Source: UMGS172 sp045649545
Lineage (GTDB): Bacteria; Bacillota; Clostridia; Oscillospirales; Acutalibacteraceae
NCBI GenBank assembly: GCA_045649545.1
Contig: JAZRQE010000024.1
Location: forward strand, 1 to 53,192
Length of the DNA: 53,192 bases
Direction: 5' to 3'
A model generated the notes under the pieces. It ran no database searches and had not been told where the DNA came from. It saw only the letters and a program-made list of their open reading frames with translations. Shown piece by piece: positions 21,448 through 29,616 of the stretch; position 1 is the stretch's first letter, and each line of letters starts with the position of its first letter. The position numbers were made by a program, and so were the translations under genes.

Positions 21448-21638
21448 GTATATGTAACACCATTTTACTGTAATGAATATCAATTTTGTTAACCTATTCG
21501 GGTTTAAATGCTTTGGTTAGATTACAATTTTGTTATATTTCTTGAAGTTTAAAACCGAATCGTTTATTATTTACTGACGGAATAAATGAATGCACTTAAT
21601 AATAATGTTTATATTACTCTTTAAAACGGAGGCAGAAA

Positions 21639-23174
21639 ATGAAATTCAAAAGAAGCATTGCCATATTTTTTTTAACACTGATTTCAGCAATTTTACCGCT
21701 TACGGCTTTTGCAACCGAAAGCGACACAACTCCTGCTCCTTTTACGCTTAGTTTCGAGTGTAAAATTGACGGAAAAGTGCCTCAAAACACTGACTTTGTG
21801 TTTGAGGTAATGAGTGCAGATTTAGAGGGCGGAGATACCGAAAGAATAACCAACGAAACCAAATTAAACGATTTTACCGTCAGCACCAAAACCAATACCG
21901 ACGGCAAGGCAACCTACAATTTCGGCTCTGAAACACCGGTTAATAAATATTTTTGCATAAAATTAAAAAGCTGCAGTAATAAACTTGCAACAGTCATTGA
22001 CACAAAGGTTGAAGTGCGTTTTATTGCAGGTACAGTAAAAACTACAATACATAAGGGTGAAGAAATTGAAGATTATCTTTATCCCGACGACGAATCACCT
22101 ATCTTTACCGTAGACCTTGCCACACTTCCTCAAGTAACCCTTTCAACCGAAGGTTGTGAAGCTATAACCAAGGTTTATGACGGAAAACTCGATGCTGTTG
22201 TAACCGATAAAAACTTTAAGCTTTTAGGTGTTCAAGATGGCCACGATGTTAAATTCTCGTTTGAAAAAGCAGAATTCGACACTCCAGATGTCAAAACAGC
22301 AACCAAGGTTATTTTAAGCGGTTTAAAACTTACCGGTAACGATGCCGCAAAATACGGATTTGCTTCAAGCACATTAGAACTCAAAGCAACTATCACTCCC
22401 CGCCCTATCACTGTCACTGCTGATAATGTTGTTATGAGTTTGGGTGCCACCCAGCCTCAATTAACCTATACTCTTTCTGAAACATTACTTCCCGGCAACA
22501 CCGCAACGGGAGAATTGGAAAGAGTTCTCGGCAACAAGGTTGGAGATTATGCCATAACAATAGGAACCCTTTCTTTAGGTGATAACTATTCTGTTACCTT
22601 TGTTGAGGGTAAACTGACTATTTCAAGTTTTGGATTCTTCCAGGTTTTAGACCGCAATTCTTCGGTCAAAATCGCAGGTTACTTTAACCCCGAAGCCACT
22701 GTTTCTGCATCTGCACTTGACCCAAACAGTGAAACGTATTCTATACTTGCAACATCAGCCAGCTGGGGCAAAATAATTTCGGCATACGATGTCAAATTCA
22801 CAAGTGACGGTTACGACGGCTCTATCACCGTTTATCTTCCCGTTGATGATACTTTCACAGGCAAGGAAATAACTGTTTATCAGAAAAAGGTAGACGACTC
22901 GATTGCTTGCTACAAGGTAACCGCTACCGGAGGCTATGCACCTGTCGAGACCAATGAATGCACACAGTTTATGCTGGTAACCGAGAAAGATGAGGTTAAG
23001 AAGAGTGAAGGCTCGGTTGCATGGAAAATTCTTAAAGTAATTATCATTATTTTATCAGTCATTATCGGCTTAGGGTTAGTAATTGCACTATTCTTCTTCG
23101 GTATGATTTTCTTCAACAAAACTGCCGAATTGAAGAAAATGATAAAAGTAATTAAAAAACTTTTTAAAAAATAA
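21639..23174 (+). CDS. Membrane-anchored surface protein with YDG/MBG-type repeats
   Basis: This 511-residue protein has a Sec signal peptide (KFKRSIAIFFLTLISAILPLTAFA, cleavage after about residue 25), an N-terminal beta domain, and a YDG-like domain (ITKVYDGKLDAVV...) followed by an MBG-like domain (RPITVTADN...YSVTFVEGKLTIS). Another beta domain follows, then a C-terminal membrane helix (about residues 465-490) and a short Lys-rich cytosolic tail. The N-terminus is therefore outside and the C-terminus inside. A structural or adhesive surface role is likely; no enzyme motif is visible. SD GGAGG lies 6 nt before the ATG. It stands alone between oppositely and similarly directed genes. Confidence 0.8.
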   Translation: MKFKRSIAIFFLTLISAILPLTAFATESDTTPAPFTLSFECKIDGKVPQNTDFVFEVMSADLEGGDTERITNETKLNDFTVSTKTNTDGKATYNFGSETPVNKYFCIKLKSCSNKLATVIDTKVEVRFIAGTVKTTIHKGEEIEDYLYPDDESPIFTVDLATLPQVTLSTEGCEAITKVYDGKLDAVVTDKNFKLLGVQDGHDVKFSFEKAEFDTPDVKTATKVILSGLKLTGNDAAKYGFASSTLELKATITPRPITVTADNVVMSLGATQPQLTYTLSETLLPGNTATGELERVLGNKVGDYAITIGTLSLGDNYSVTFVEGKLTISSFGFFQVLDRNSSVKIAGYFNPEATVSASALDPNSETYSILATSASWGKIISAYDVKFTSDGYDGSITVYLPVDDTFTGKEITVYQKKVDDSIACYKVTATGGYAPVETNECTQFMLVTEKDEVKKSEGSVAWKILKVIIIILSVIIGLGLVIALFFFGMIFFNKTAELKKMIKVIKKLFKK

Positions 23175-23193
23175 AAATTATAATGAAATTCAG

Positions 23194-23222
23194 TTGACAT
23201 TTAAATTTTATAAATTTATAAT
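23194..23222 (+). promoter_or_regulatory. Consensus promoter of the GH16 gene
   Basis: TTGACA (23194-23199) and TATAAT (23217-23222), both exact at 17 bp. It overlaps the in-frame upstream extension of the next gene, which rules that extension out as coding. Confidence 0.92.
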
Positions 23223-23283
23223 GAGGTTAATGGGAAAAATTCCCGTTAACCTTATTTTTTTCACATTGAAAGGTGGTTTTTTT

Positions 23284-24144
23284 ATGGTAATGAACGGTTA
23301 CAGAGTGGTTTGGGATGACAACTTCGACGGTGACAAGCTTGATAGCAATAAATGGACACGTGAAGTTGGAGTTATGACTAAAGTTTACAAGGCATCAGGT
23401 GAGGATATATCCGAAGTTCAAGATGTTATTGATTTTGCTGATTCCGATTCAAGCTCATATGTTAAAGATGGTGCTCTTCACATTGTCGGACGTCACGACG
23501 GCGAACACAAGTATTCCGGCGGTACCGTAAGAACCGTTGATAACATGGCTTTCCTCTACGGGTATTTAGAGGTTGAAGCAAAATTTGGTCCCGGTAAAGG
23601 TGCTATTCCTGCAATTTGGATGGTGGGTGCCGGATATGACTTTGACGTAATGCCTGAGGTTGATATTGTTGAAACATTTGGCAGTAACGTTTGTGCTTAT
23701 GCCAATCTTCACCGCTGGTGGAATTACACTGACGAAAACGGTGAAAACAAGGGAGGTCACGATTGTATTCACTGTTTCAGTCCACAAATTCGCCGTTCAC
23801 ATTGCAGACCTGGTGACGGTTTAAAGGAAAATTTCCACAAATTCGGCCTTGACTGGACCCCCGAGCATATGGAATTTTATATGGACGGCGTTTGCTACCT
23901 CTCGGTTGATATTACAAAGGATTACTATAAATGTTTCCATCAACCAATGTTTGTTATTATGTCAACCAGACTTCAAGGCACCGACAACCCTGAGGAAGAG
24001 CCGGAGGTTTCTGAAGCAATTTTCAACTATGTTCACCTTTATCAGCGTGAAGACGGCAAATTATTTAACCCCAAAACTCAATTGGAAGAAATCAAAAAAT
24101 GCAAAGTTCCGATTGACAAGAAAACTCTTATTTGCAATCCGTAA
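23284..24144 (+). CDS. Glycoside hydrolase family 16 protein, apparently cytosolic
   Basis: This 286-residue protein has the GH16 beta-jelly-roll signature: WDDNFDG near the N-terminus, KFGPGKGAIPAIWMVG, and the catalytic motif E-x-D-x-x-E in MPEVDIVETFG, with nucleophile and acid/base Glu. WTPEHMEFYMDGV is also typical. GH16 enzymes cleave beta-1,3 or mixed beta-1,3/1,4 glucans, agarose or carrageenan. The ATG at 23284 has SD AAAGGTGG. No signal peptide or anchor follows, so it may act on imported oligosaccharides or be exported by another route. It is monocistronic between a perfect promoter and a strong terminator. Confidence 0.9.
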   Translation: MVMNGYRVVWDDNFDGDKLDSNKWTREVGVMTKVYKASGEDISEVQDVIDFADSDSSSYVKDGALHIVGRHDGEHKYSGGTVRTVDNMAFLYGYLEVEAKFGPGKGAIPAIWMVGAGYDFDVMPEVDIVETFGSNVCAYANLHRWWNYTDENGENKGGHDCIHCFSPQIRRSHCRPGDGLKENFHKFGLDWTPEHMEFYMDGVCYLSVDITKDYYKCFHQPMFVIMSTRLQGTDNPEEEPEVSEAIFNYVHLYQREDGKLFNPKTQLEEIKKCKVPIDKKTLICNP

Positions 24145-24160
24145 GTTTTTCTACGCAACA

Positions 24161-24189
24161 AAAAGCGACCTGCAAGGCAGGTCGCTTTT
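24161..24189 (+). terminator. Terminator of the GH16 gene
   Basis: A perfect 13-bp stem, AAAAGCGACCTGC/GCAGGTCGCTTTT, with a 3-nt loop AAG. It works in either direction and also serves the converging phosphodiesterase gene. Confidence 0.95.
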
Positions 24190-24203
24190 CTTATGTAAAA
24201 CAT

Positions 24204-25019
24204 TTATTTTTCATCAGGTAAAAACAACTCAAAAATATGCGTTTTAAAGTACTTACCGTTTTTATTCAGCTCGCATTGTGACTGAAAAGTCCACCCAACA
24301 GGGTATGCACCTAATTTTGTAACAAACATACGTGATAAATTTTTAGCGTCGGTATGTTTATATGACACGAAATCAGGTCTTCCCAAAAAATTAAATAGCA
24401 TATTGCCGGACATTTTCTTTTCAATACTCGCATTTTTAAAGCTTTCCGCAAGCTGACCGCGACATATATCCCGTCTATTTCTTTTATACCACCGAAGTAC
24501 CGTAGGATAAAAAGATTGAATGAGATAACTACCGTTATACCCTTTTAAAATCTCGTCAGCCTTTTGACAAAGTAATGCACATTTCAAAGAAACACATTTA
24601 AATTCAATCAGTAACGGCACCTTACCGTTAACCGTCTTTAAACATTCCTCTAAAGTCGGTATTTCGCAGTTTGTGTCACCTAATCGCAGTGCCTTTAGCT
24701 CAGGTAAAGTCATATCCTCTACCCTGCCCGAAACCCCGCACATACGGTCTAAGATATCATCGTGAAAAACAACGATTTCGCCGTCTAAAGTCAAATGAAT
24801 ATCGATTTCAATAGGAAATCCCAACTCCACAGCCTGTTTGAATGCAGGAAGTGAATTTTCCGGTGTGTTTTCGGTTAGGTCGTGCAGGCCTCGGTGAGCA
24901 ATAAACTTTCCCTCAATAAGTTTTAAATCCTTATGCCGACGAATGCTTGGGAAAACCAAGAAAAGATAAACTGCACTGAGTAGCACAACCGCACCGATAA
25001 AAAACATTAAAACGGTCAC
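24204..25019 (-). CDS. Glycerophosphodiester phosphodiesterase, membrane-anchored
   Basis: This 271-residue protein has one N-terminal membrane helix (residues 3-24) and a GDPD TIM barrel with FIAHRGLHD...ENTPENSL, EIDIHLTLDGEIVVFHDD and PLLIEFK. These supply the catalytic His pair and Ca/Mg ligands. It hydrolyses glycerophosphodiesters such as those from lipid turnover to glycerol 3-phosphate and an alcohol. The GTG start at 25019 has SD GGAGG 7 nt upstream, inside the end of the MFS gene, so the two are co-translated. Confidence 0.9.
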   Translation of the reverse strand: MTVLMFFIGAVVLLSAVYLFLVFPSIRRHKDLKLIEGKFIAHRGLHDLTENTPENSLPAFKQAVELGFPIEIDIHLTLDGEIVVFHDDILDRMCGVSGRVEDMTLPELKALRLGDTNCEIPTLEECLKTVNGKVPLLIEFKCVSLKCALLCQKADEILKGYNGSYLIQSFYPTVLRWYKRNRRDICRGQLAESFKNASIEKKMSGNMLFNFLGRPDFVSYKHTDAKNLSRMFVTKLGAYPVGWTFQSQCELNKNGKYFKTHIFELFLPDEK

Positions 25020-25021
25020 GG

Positions 25022-26311
25022 TTAATCCTCCACATCAAAACTTTCCAAAGCCGAAGCCTTTTTCTGCGGTTTGGAATCACCGTGTTTAACAAACAGCATT
25101 GTAACAAAAGAAAGTGCAGAGAACAGCACAGCATACGGAAAAAGAACCGAATATCCAAGTCCTAAATTGTCAATTAAGTAACCTGACAAAAGCGGCGTGG
25201 TAATCTGTGCCGCCATTGAGAAGGTGTAGTAAAAACCGGTATATTTACCGACATCCGAGCCAGCACTCATTTCAACAACCATCGGGAACGAGTTAACATT
25301 AATCGCCGCCCAACCGATACCGACAATACCGAAAATAAGGTACATAATGGGTGTCTGATGACGGATTAAGATTGCAATAGCATAACACACAGTCATCATT
25401 GCAACGCCTATAAGAACCGTCTTTTTTCTTCCTACTTTAGAGGACAACATTCCAAGAGGAATAAATGCAGCAATTGCGGCAACGGTTGCGGTCAAAAGAT
25501 AACTCGATGAAGTGCCGAGGTCGGTCCCCCAAACGTTAACACAGTATCTTGAAAATGCAGTGGTGACAGCATTATAAGCCATAAACCACAAGAACACCGA
25601 AGCCAAAATTAAAACGAGGCTACGGAAAACCGGTTTTGCCATTTTACCGCCTGTTTGTACTTCCTGAGGCTCATCCTCTACGTGAGGCAACTTAGTTTCA
25701 CGAACGGAAAACGTCTGAACAAGCACAGCAACCAACATAAAGACGGCAATAATTGTAAACACCGGTAAAAATGATTGGTCGGAAGTATAACTCGAACTGC
25801 CGTCTGTTTGCTTTTCACTTTTGAGCATAAACATCATAACAACAGTTGTGAAAATACCGCCCAAATAACCCACAAGATTTATAATAGCATTAGCCTTACT
25901 GCGTAACGGTTTAGGGGTGACATCCGGCATATAGGCAACCGCCGGTGTGCGATAAATTGCCATAGTAACAAGCAACACCATAAGTGTAATGAAGAATCCC
26001 CAGAAATTATTAATTTGAGTAAACACACCCAAAGCCACAAGCAAGACAGCAGCCGCAACCGTACCGAACAAAATATAAGGTGTACGCTTGCCTAAACGGG
26101 TATTAGTACGGTCGGAAATCCAACCGAACAACGGCAACATAAAAATAGCCAAAATGTTATCAATAGACATAATGGCGTTAGCGGCAAAAGTTTTAAGACC
26201 GAATTGGCTTTCTAACAAGTACGGGACTACCTGGTCATAAAGCTGCCAAAACGCGAGAATCCCCATAAAAGAAAGCCCGATTAAAACTGTTCTCTTATTA
26301 TCAAGTTTCAT
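25022..26311 (-). CDS. MFS transporter, sugar:cation symporter-like
   Basis: This 429-residue membrane protein has about 12 predicted helices. The loop GWISDRTNTRLGKRTPYILFG after helix 2 is the signature of GPH/SLC45-type sugar symporters, and a central cytoplasmic loop separates two six-helix halves. It likely imports a sugar or glycoside with H+ or Na+. It could feed the upstream GH16 enzyme or the 7355-19494 operon, but only proximity links them. It forms a two-gene unit with the phosphodiesterase. Confidence 0.85.
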   Translation of the reverse strand: MKLDNKRTVLIGLSFMGILAFWQLYDQVVPYLLESQFGLKTFAANAIMSIDNILAIFMLPLFGWISDRTNTRLGKRTPYILFGTVAAAVLLVALGVFTQINNFWGFFITLMVLLVTMAIYRTPAVAYMPDVTPKPLRSKANAIINLVGYLGGIFTTVVMMFMLKSEKQTDGSSSYTSDQSFLPVFTIIAVFMLVAVLVQTFSVRETKLPHVEDEPQEVQTGGKMAKPVFRSLVLILASVFLWFMAYNAVTTAFSRYCVNVWGTDLGTSSSYLLTATVAAIAAFIPLGMLSSKVGRKKTVLIGVAMMTVCYAIAILIRHQTPIMYLIFGIVGIGWAAINVNSFPMVVEMSAGSDVGKYTGFYYTFSMAAQITTPLLSGYLIDNLGLGYSVLFPYAVLFSALSFVTMLFVKHGDSKPQKKASALESFDVED

Positions 26312-26400
26312 AATACACCTCTTTACTCAAATTACAAAATAACTATCTATATTTTACCACAAATATTCTTATATTCAAGTTATTTTATAATATTTTAATG

Positions 26401-26429
26401 TTGTAAAATGTCGAAAGCAATGGTATAAT
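26401..26429 (+). promoter_or_regulatory. Promoter of the TVP38-type gene
   Basis: TTGTAA (26401-26406) and TATAAT (26424-26429) at 17 bp. The leader is short, only about 10-28 nt depending on the start codon. Confidence 0.75.
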
Positions 26430-26445
26430 TTCATAAAAGTTCAAT

Positions 26446-27186
26446 TTGAAGGCGGTGACCGAAATTAAAACTAAAATTAAAAACTTCTTTTCAGGGCGTA
26501 ATATTTATCTTTTAATATCGGTTGCCGTATTTACAGCACTAATGGTTTTAGGCACTGTCACTTTAGGTCCGAAACTTATAGAAACCGCCAAAGACCCTGA
26601 AAATTTTCGCGAGTTTATCGGTAACAACGGAATTGAAAGTGTTTTAGTGTTTTTGGGCGTTCAATTTTTACAGGTTGTGTTTGCATTTATTCCGGGCGAG
26701 TTTATTGAAATCGGTGCAGGCTATGCATTCGGCGGTATTATGGGAACTGTTTTGTGTCTTATCGGTTCGGCATTAGCGACACTTTTGATTTTCGGTTTAA
26801 CCCGTCTGTTAGGTCGCAAATTCACCTCAATTATGATTGACCAAAAAGACCTGAAAAGGTTAAAATTTTTAAATGACGACAAAAAGTTAGTTGGGCTTAT
26901 GGCTTTACTCTATTTTATCCCCGGCACACCCAAAGACCTGCTCACCTATTTTGCCGGTGTAACAAAAATTAAATTTGGTACGTTTATGATTATCAGTACA
27001 TTTTGCAGAATCCCTTCGGTTGTGACTTCAACCTTTGCAGGTTCAACCTTCAGCGAGCAAAAATACTTAAGCACAATTATCATTTTTACAATTGCCGGAG
27101 TATTGGGAATTACCGGATATTTGCTATATAATTTTCTATCGAAAAAACATACAGAAAGAAAACAAAAGAAAGAAAATAAAGAATAA
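26446..27186 (+). CDS. TVP38/TMEM64-family membrane protein
   Basis: This protein of about 246 residues is a VTT-domain (DedA-like superfamily) membrane protein. Several helices surround the motif FIPGEFIEIGAGYAFGGIMGT and a later FIPGTPKDLLTYFAG, the paired re-entrant segments expected of this fold. The family acts in lipid or small-molecule movement across the membrane; the substrate is unknown here. The start is uncertain: TTG 26446 has no SD, GTG 26455 is close to AAGG, and the GGCGGTGA stretch could serve a later start. The C-terminal tail is Lys-rich. Confidence 0.85.
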   Translation: MKAVTEIKTKIKNFFSGRNIYLLISVAVFTALMVLGTVTLGPKLIETAKDPENFREFIGNNGIESVLVFLGVQFLQVVFAFIPGEFIEIGAGYAFGGIMGTVLCLIGSALATLLIFGLTRLLGRKFTSIMIDQKDLKRLKFLNDDKKLVGLMALLYFIPGTPKDLLTYFAGVTKIKFGTFMIISTFCRIPSVVTSTFAGSTFSEQKYLSTIIIFTIAGVLGITGYLLYNFLSKKHTERKQKKENKE

Positions 27187-27192
27187 AACAAC

Positions 27193-27231
27193 AATATGCA
27201 CCCCAAAGTTGACACTTTTGGGGTGCATATT
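27193..27231. terminator. Bidirectional terminator between the TVP38 and HPr genes
   Basis: A long inverted repeat (AATATGCACCCCAAAG, 27193-27208, with CTTTTGGGGTGCATATT, 27215-27231) with a short loop serves both converging genes. Confidence 0.9.
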
Positions 27232-27253
27232 AATTAAACCTATTTTATTGAAA

Positions 27254-27517
27254 TTATTCAGCGAAGCCGGACTCTACAAGAGCAACCAGACCCTCAACTG
27301 CAGCCTGCTCGTCACCGCCGTCAGCAATGATACGGATTGCAGTGCCACCGACAATACCTAAAGAAAGAACACCAAGAAGGCTCTTTGCGTTAACACGACG
27401 CTCTTCCTTCTCAACCCAGATGGAAGACTTAAACTCATTAGCTTTCTGGATAAAGAAAGTAGCAGGACGTGCATGAAGACCAACCTGATTCTGTACGACA
27501 ACATCTTTTACGAACAT
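27254..27517 (-). CDS. ptsH: HPr-family phosphocarrier protein
   Basis: This 87-residue protein has the PTS phosphorylation site H15 in VGLHARPAT and the regulatory S46 in NAKSLLG, at the canonical positions. Full HPr function is therefore likely: phosphate transfer from enzyme I to sugar EII proteins, and CcpA co-repression when phosphorylated on Ser46 by HPr kinase. SD AAGGAG is 8 nt upstream. The gene stands alone; the usual partner ptsI is not in the window. Confidence 0.92.
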   Translation of the reverse strand: MFVKDVVVQNQVGLHARPATFFIQKANEFKSSIWVEKEERRVNAKSLLGVLSLGIVGGTAIRIIADGGDEQAAVEGLVALVESGFAE

Positions 27518-27617
27518 AATAATACTCCTTTATTGTCTTGAAATACCATTAAAAAATTTTAACAGAAAAATTTGAAATTTAAGCAAAAAACACACAACTG
27601 TGTCTTAAGACTTAATC

Positions 27618-27645
27618 ATTATACCACATTATGTTCAATAGTCAA
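27618..27645 (-). promoter_or_regulatory. Promoter of the HPr gene
   Basis: TTGACT (27645-27640) and TATAAT (27623-27618) with 16-bp spacing. The leader (about 95 nt) includes a small ACACA/TGTGT hairpin followed by T6, possibly a weak attenuator. Confidence 0.7.
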
Positions 27646-27771
27646 CAATTAGTTTAAAGTAAATTTCAAAGTTTTCGTTTTGCGACAAATTAGGTCAAAA
27701 ACTTATCTGCAACTTTGTGAAAATTGAACATAAGAAATGAATAACTTATATGTATATAATACAAAAATCAA

Positions 27772-28458
27772 TTATTTATTATCTTTTAGCATATCAGGAC
27801 GCATTTTTTTAGTTACTTCTAACGATTGTTCCTCTCGCCACTTGGAAATATTCAAATGATGCCCTGACATTAAAACTTCCGGCACGGCAACATCGTGCCA
27901 CACTTCAGGACGAGTATATTGCGGATATTCTAACAAACCGTTAAAATGGCTTTCTTCGGTAAAACACACCTCTTCAGGCAAAACGCCTGGAATCATACGG
28001 CAAACAGCGTCGGTCACAATGAGTGCCGGCAGTTCACCACCGGTTAAAACGTAATCACCTACTGAAATTTCTTCATCTACAATTTCGTCAATAACACGTT
28101 GGTCAACGCCCTCATAATGACCGCAAAGTAAAACTATTCGGTCATACTGTGCAAGCCTTACAGCGTCTGCCTGTTTAAAGGTTTTACCTTTAGGCGACAT
28201 ATAAATTAAATGGGGTTTTGCCTCGTTCTCCGAATAAAGACTTTTATAGCACTGATAAATCGGTTCGGCCTGCATAACCATACCTTTTCCGCCACCATAA
28301 GGTGCATCGTCAACGCGGTTATGCTTGTTTCCGGCAAATTCACGGATATCGTGAGCCTCAAGCTCGACTATTCCTGCCTTTTGAGCTCTACCCAAAATGC
28401 TTTCATTCAGCACTTTTTCGCACATTTCGGGAAACAAAGTTAAAATATCAATCTTCAT
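27772..28458 (-). CDS. trmD: tRNA (guanine-N1)-methyltransferase
   Basis: This 228-residue SPOUT enzyme methylates G37 of tRNAs using SAM. Conserved segments include KIDILTLFPEM, DDAPYGGGKGMVM, LLCGHYEGVDQRV and EISVGDYVLTGGE, which form the trefoil knot and cofactor site. The start ATG 28458 is preferred to the GTG 3 nt earlier. It overlaps the end of rimM by 11 bp, as expected for this pair. rplS, which often follows trmD, is absent; the HPr gene comes next after 254 bp. Confidence 0.95.
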   Translation of the reverse strand: MKIDILTLFPEMCEKVLNESILGRAQKAGIVELEAHDIREFAGNKHNRVDDAPYGGGKGMVMQAEPIYQCYKSLYSENEAKPHLIYMSPKGKTFKQADAVRLAQYDRIVLLCGHYEGVDQRVIDEIVDEEISVGDYVLTGGELPALIVTDAVCRMIPGVLPEEVCFTEESHFNGLLEYPQYTRPEVWHDVAVPEVLMSGHHLNISKWREEQSLEVTKKMRPDMLKDNK

Positions 28459-28960
28459 CACTGAAAGTTCCTTTAAGCGGTGTAATAAACACCTTTTTAT
28501 TTTCTACATCAACCTGTTTTACAAAGGTTGGGACATTGGGGATATAGTATTCATTCTCTCCGCGTTTTATGTGCCAAACATCATTTGCACCCGTTTCGGA
28601 AACCTCGGAAATAACACCGTATTCTTCATTTGTATCGGCATCAAAAACGGTACAACCCACAATATCGCTTATAAAGTAACTACCTTTAGGCAATTTGCAG
28701 TCTTCTCGGTCAATGAAAACGACCTTACCGCGTAGCTTTTCGGCAGCCTCAATAGAATCTACTCCGTCTGCCTTTACAAGACACATATTACCGTGAGCAC
28801 GGGATTTTACCGACAAACACTCGCTACCGTCTTTTTTTATATAAAGCTTTTTAAATTTTGCCAAAAATTCAGCAGTATCACACCACGGTTGAACACGCAT
28901 TTCACCGCGTACACCATGTGTACCAACAATTTTACCGGCTTCCAAAAACTTTTCAGGCAT
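28448..28960 (-). CDS. rimM: 16S rRNA maturation factor RimM
   Basis: This 170-residue protein has an N-terminal barrel starting LEAGKIVGTHGVRGEMRV and a C-terminal PRC-barrel (SYFISDIVGCTVFD...YYIPNVPTFVKQVD...ITPLKG). It binds S19 and helps 30S head maturation. It is co-translated with trmD. A sigma-A promoter and an upstream terminator separate the pair from khpA. Confidence 0.95.
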   Translation of the reverse strand: MPEKFLEAGKIVGTHGVRGEMRVQPWCDTAEFLAKFKKLYIKKDGSECLSVKSRAHGNMCLVKADGVDSIEAAEKLRGKVVFIDREDCKLPKGSYFISDIVGCTVFDADTNEEYGVISEVSETGANDVWHIKRGENEYYIPNVPTFVKQVDVENKKVFITPLKGTFSDED

Positions 28961-28994
28961 AACAATCTCCTAAAAGAAAATTTATGTTTCAACA

Positions 28995-29023
28995 AGTATA
29001 GCATAACTTTGAAACTTTTTCAA
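28995..29023 (-). promoter_or_regulatory. Promoter of rimM-trmD
   Basis: TTGAAA (29023-29018) and TATACT (29000-28995), 17 bp apart, immediately downstream of the khpA terminator. Confidence 0.75.
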
Positions 29024-29032
29024 CAAAAAAGA

Positions 29033-29055
29033 ACACCCCTCAAATTGAGGGGTGT
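29033..29055 (-). terminator. Terminator after khpA
   Basis: ACACCCCTCAA/TTGAGGGGTGT perfect inverted repeat followed by a T-rich tail on the minus strand (TTCTTTTTTG). It divides the ylxM-ffh-rpsP-khpA unit from rimM-trmD. Confidence 0.92.
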
Positions 29056-29066
29056 GGCTTTGCTGC

Positions 29067-29300
29067 TTAGTCAATTTCAACAGCAATTTTTTCGTTGTTA
29101 CGGTTTGCGGCAGCACGCATTACAACGCGTATAGCCTTAGCAATCCTACCCTGCTTTCCGATAACGCGGCCCATATCACCTTCGGCAACATGAAGATGGT
29201 ATACGATAACGCCCTCTTCATTAGGCTTGTCAACGGTAACAGTTACGCTTTCGGGCTGGGAAACCAAACCCGAAACAATAGTAACAAGCAATTCTGTCAT
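29067..29300 (-). CDS. khpA: KH-domain RNA-binding protein
   Basis: This 77-residue single type II KH domain has the GxxG loop in VIGKQGRIAKAIR. KhpA pairs with KhpB/Jag to bind sRNAs and mRNAs and to tune cell division and wall synthesis in Gram-positives. Its position between rpsP and rimM is the conserved one. Confidence 0.93.
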   Translation of the reverse strand: MTELLVTIVSGLVSQPESVTVTVDKPNEEGVIVYHLHVAEGDMGRVIGKQGRIAKAIRVVMRAAANRNNEKIAVEID

Positions 29301-29322
29301 AATAATTTACTCCTGTTGCTCA

Positions 29323-29562
29323 TTAAAGAACGTTGTTCTTCTTGAGGATGTCCTTAACAGTGTCGGTAAGCTGAGCACCATTGGCAATCCACTTTTTAGC
29401 TGCGTCAGCATCAATCTGAACGGTAGCCGGCTCGGTCATAGGGTTGTAGTAACCGATAGACTCGATGAAACGACCGTCTCTAGGATATCTTGAATCGGCA
29501 ACAACTACACGGTAGAACGGAGCCTTTTTAGCACCCATACGGCAAAGTCTGATTTTAACCAT
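29323..29562 (-). CDS. rpsP: 30S ribosomal protein S16
   Basis: This 79-residue protein has the S16 signature VKIRLCRMGAKKAPFYRVVVADSR and YNPMTEP. It binds 16S rRNA early in assembly. SD GGAGG lies 7 nt upstream. It follows ffh by 54 bp. Confidence 0.97.
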   Translation of the reverse strand: MVKIRLCRMGAKKAPFYRVVVADSRYPRDGRFIESIGYYNPMTEPATVQIDADAAKKWIANGAQLTDTVKDILKKNNVL

Positions 29563-29616
29563 TTTAATGTACCTCCTATATAGAATTTATATTAAAGGAA
29601 TAACCTTAAATAACTT

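Noticed and set aside
21486..21560. Regulatory hairpin ATTCGG.TTTAAA...TTTAAAACCGAAT upstream of the surface protein
   Set aside because: The loop is about 45 nt and there is no associated promoter pair or T tract; likely chance in AT-rich DNA.
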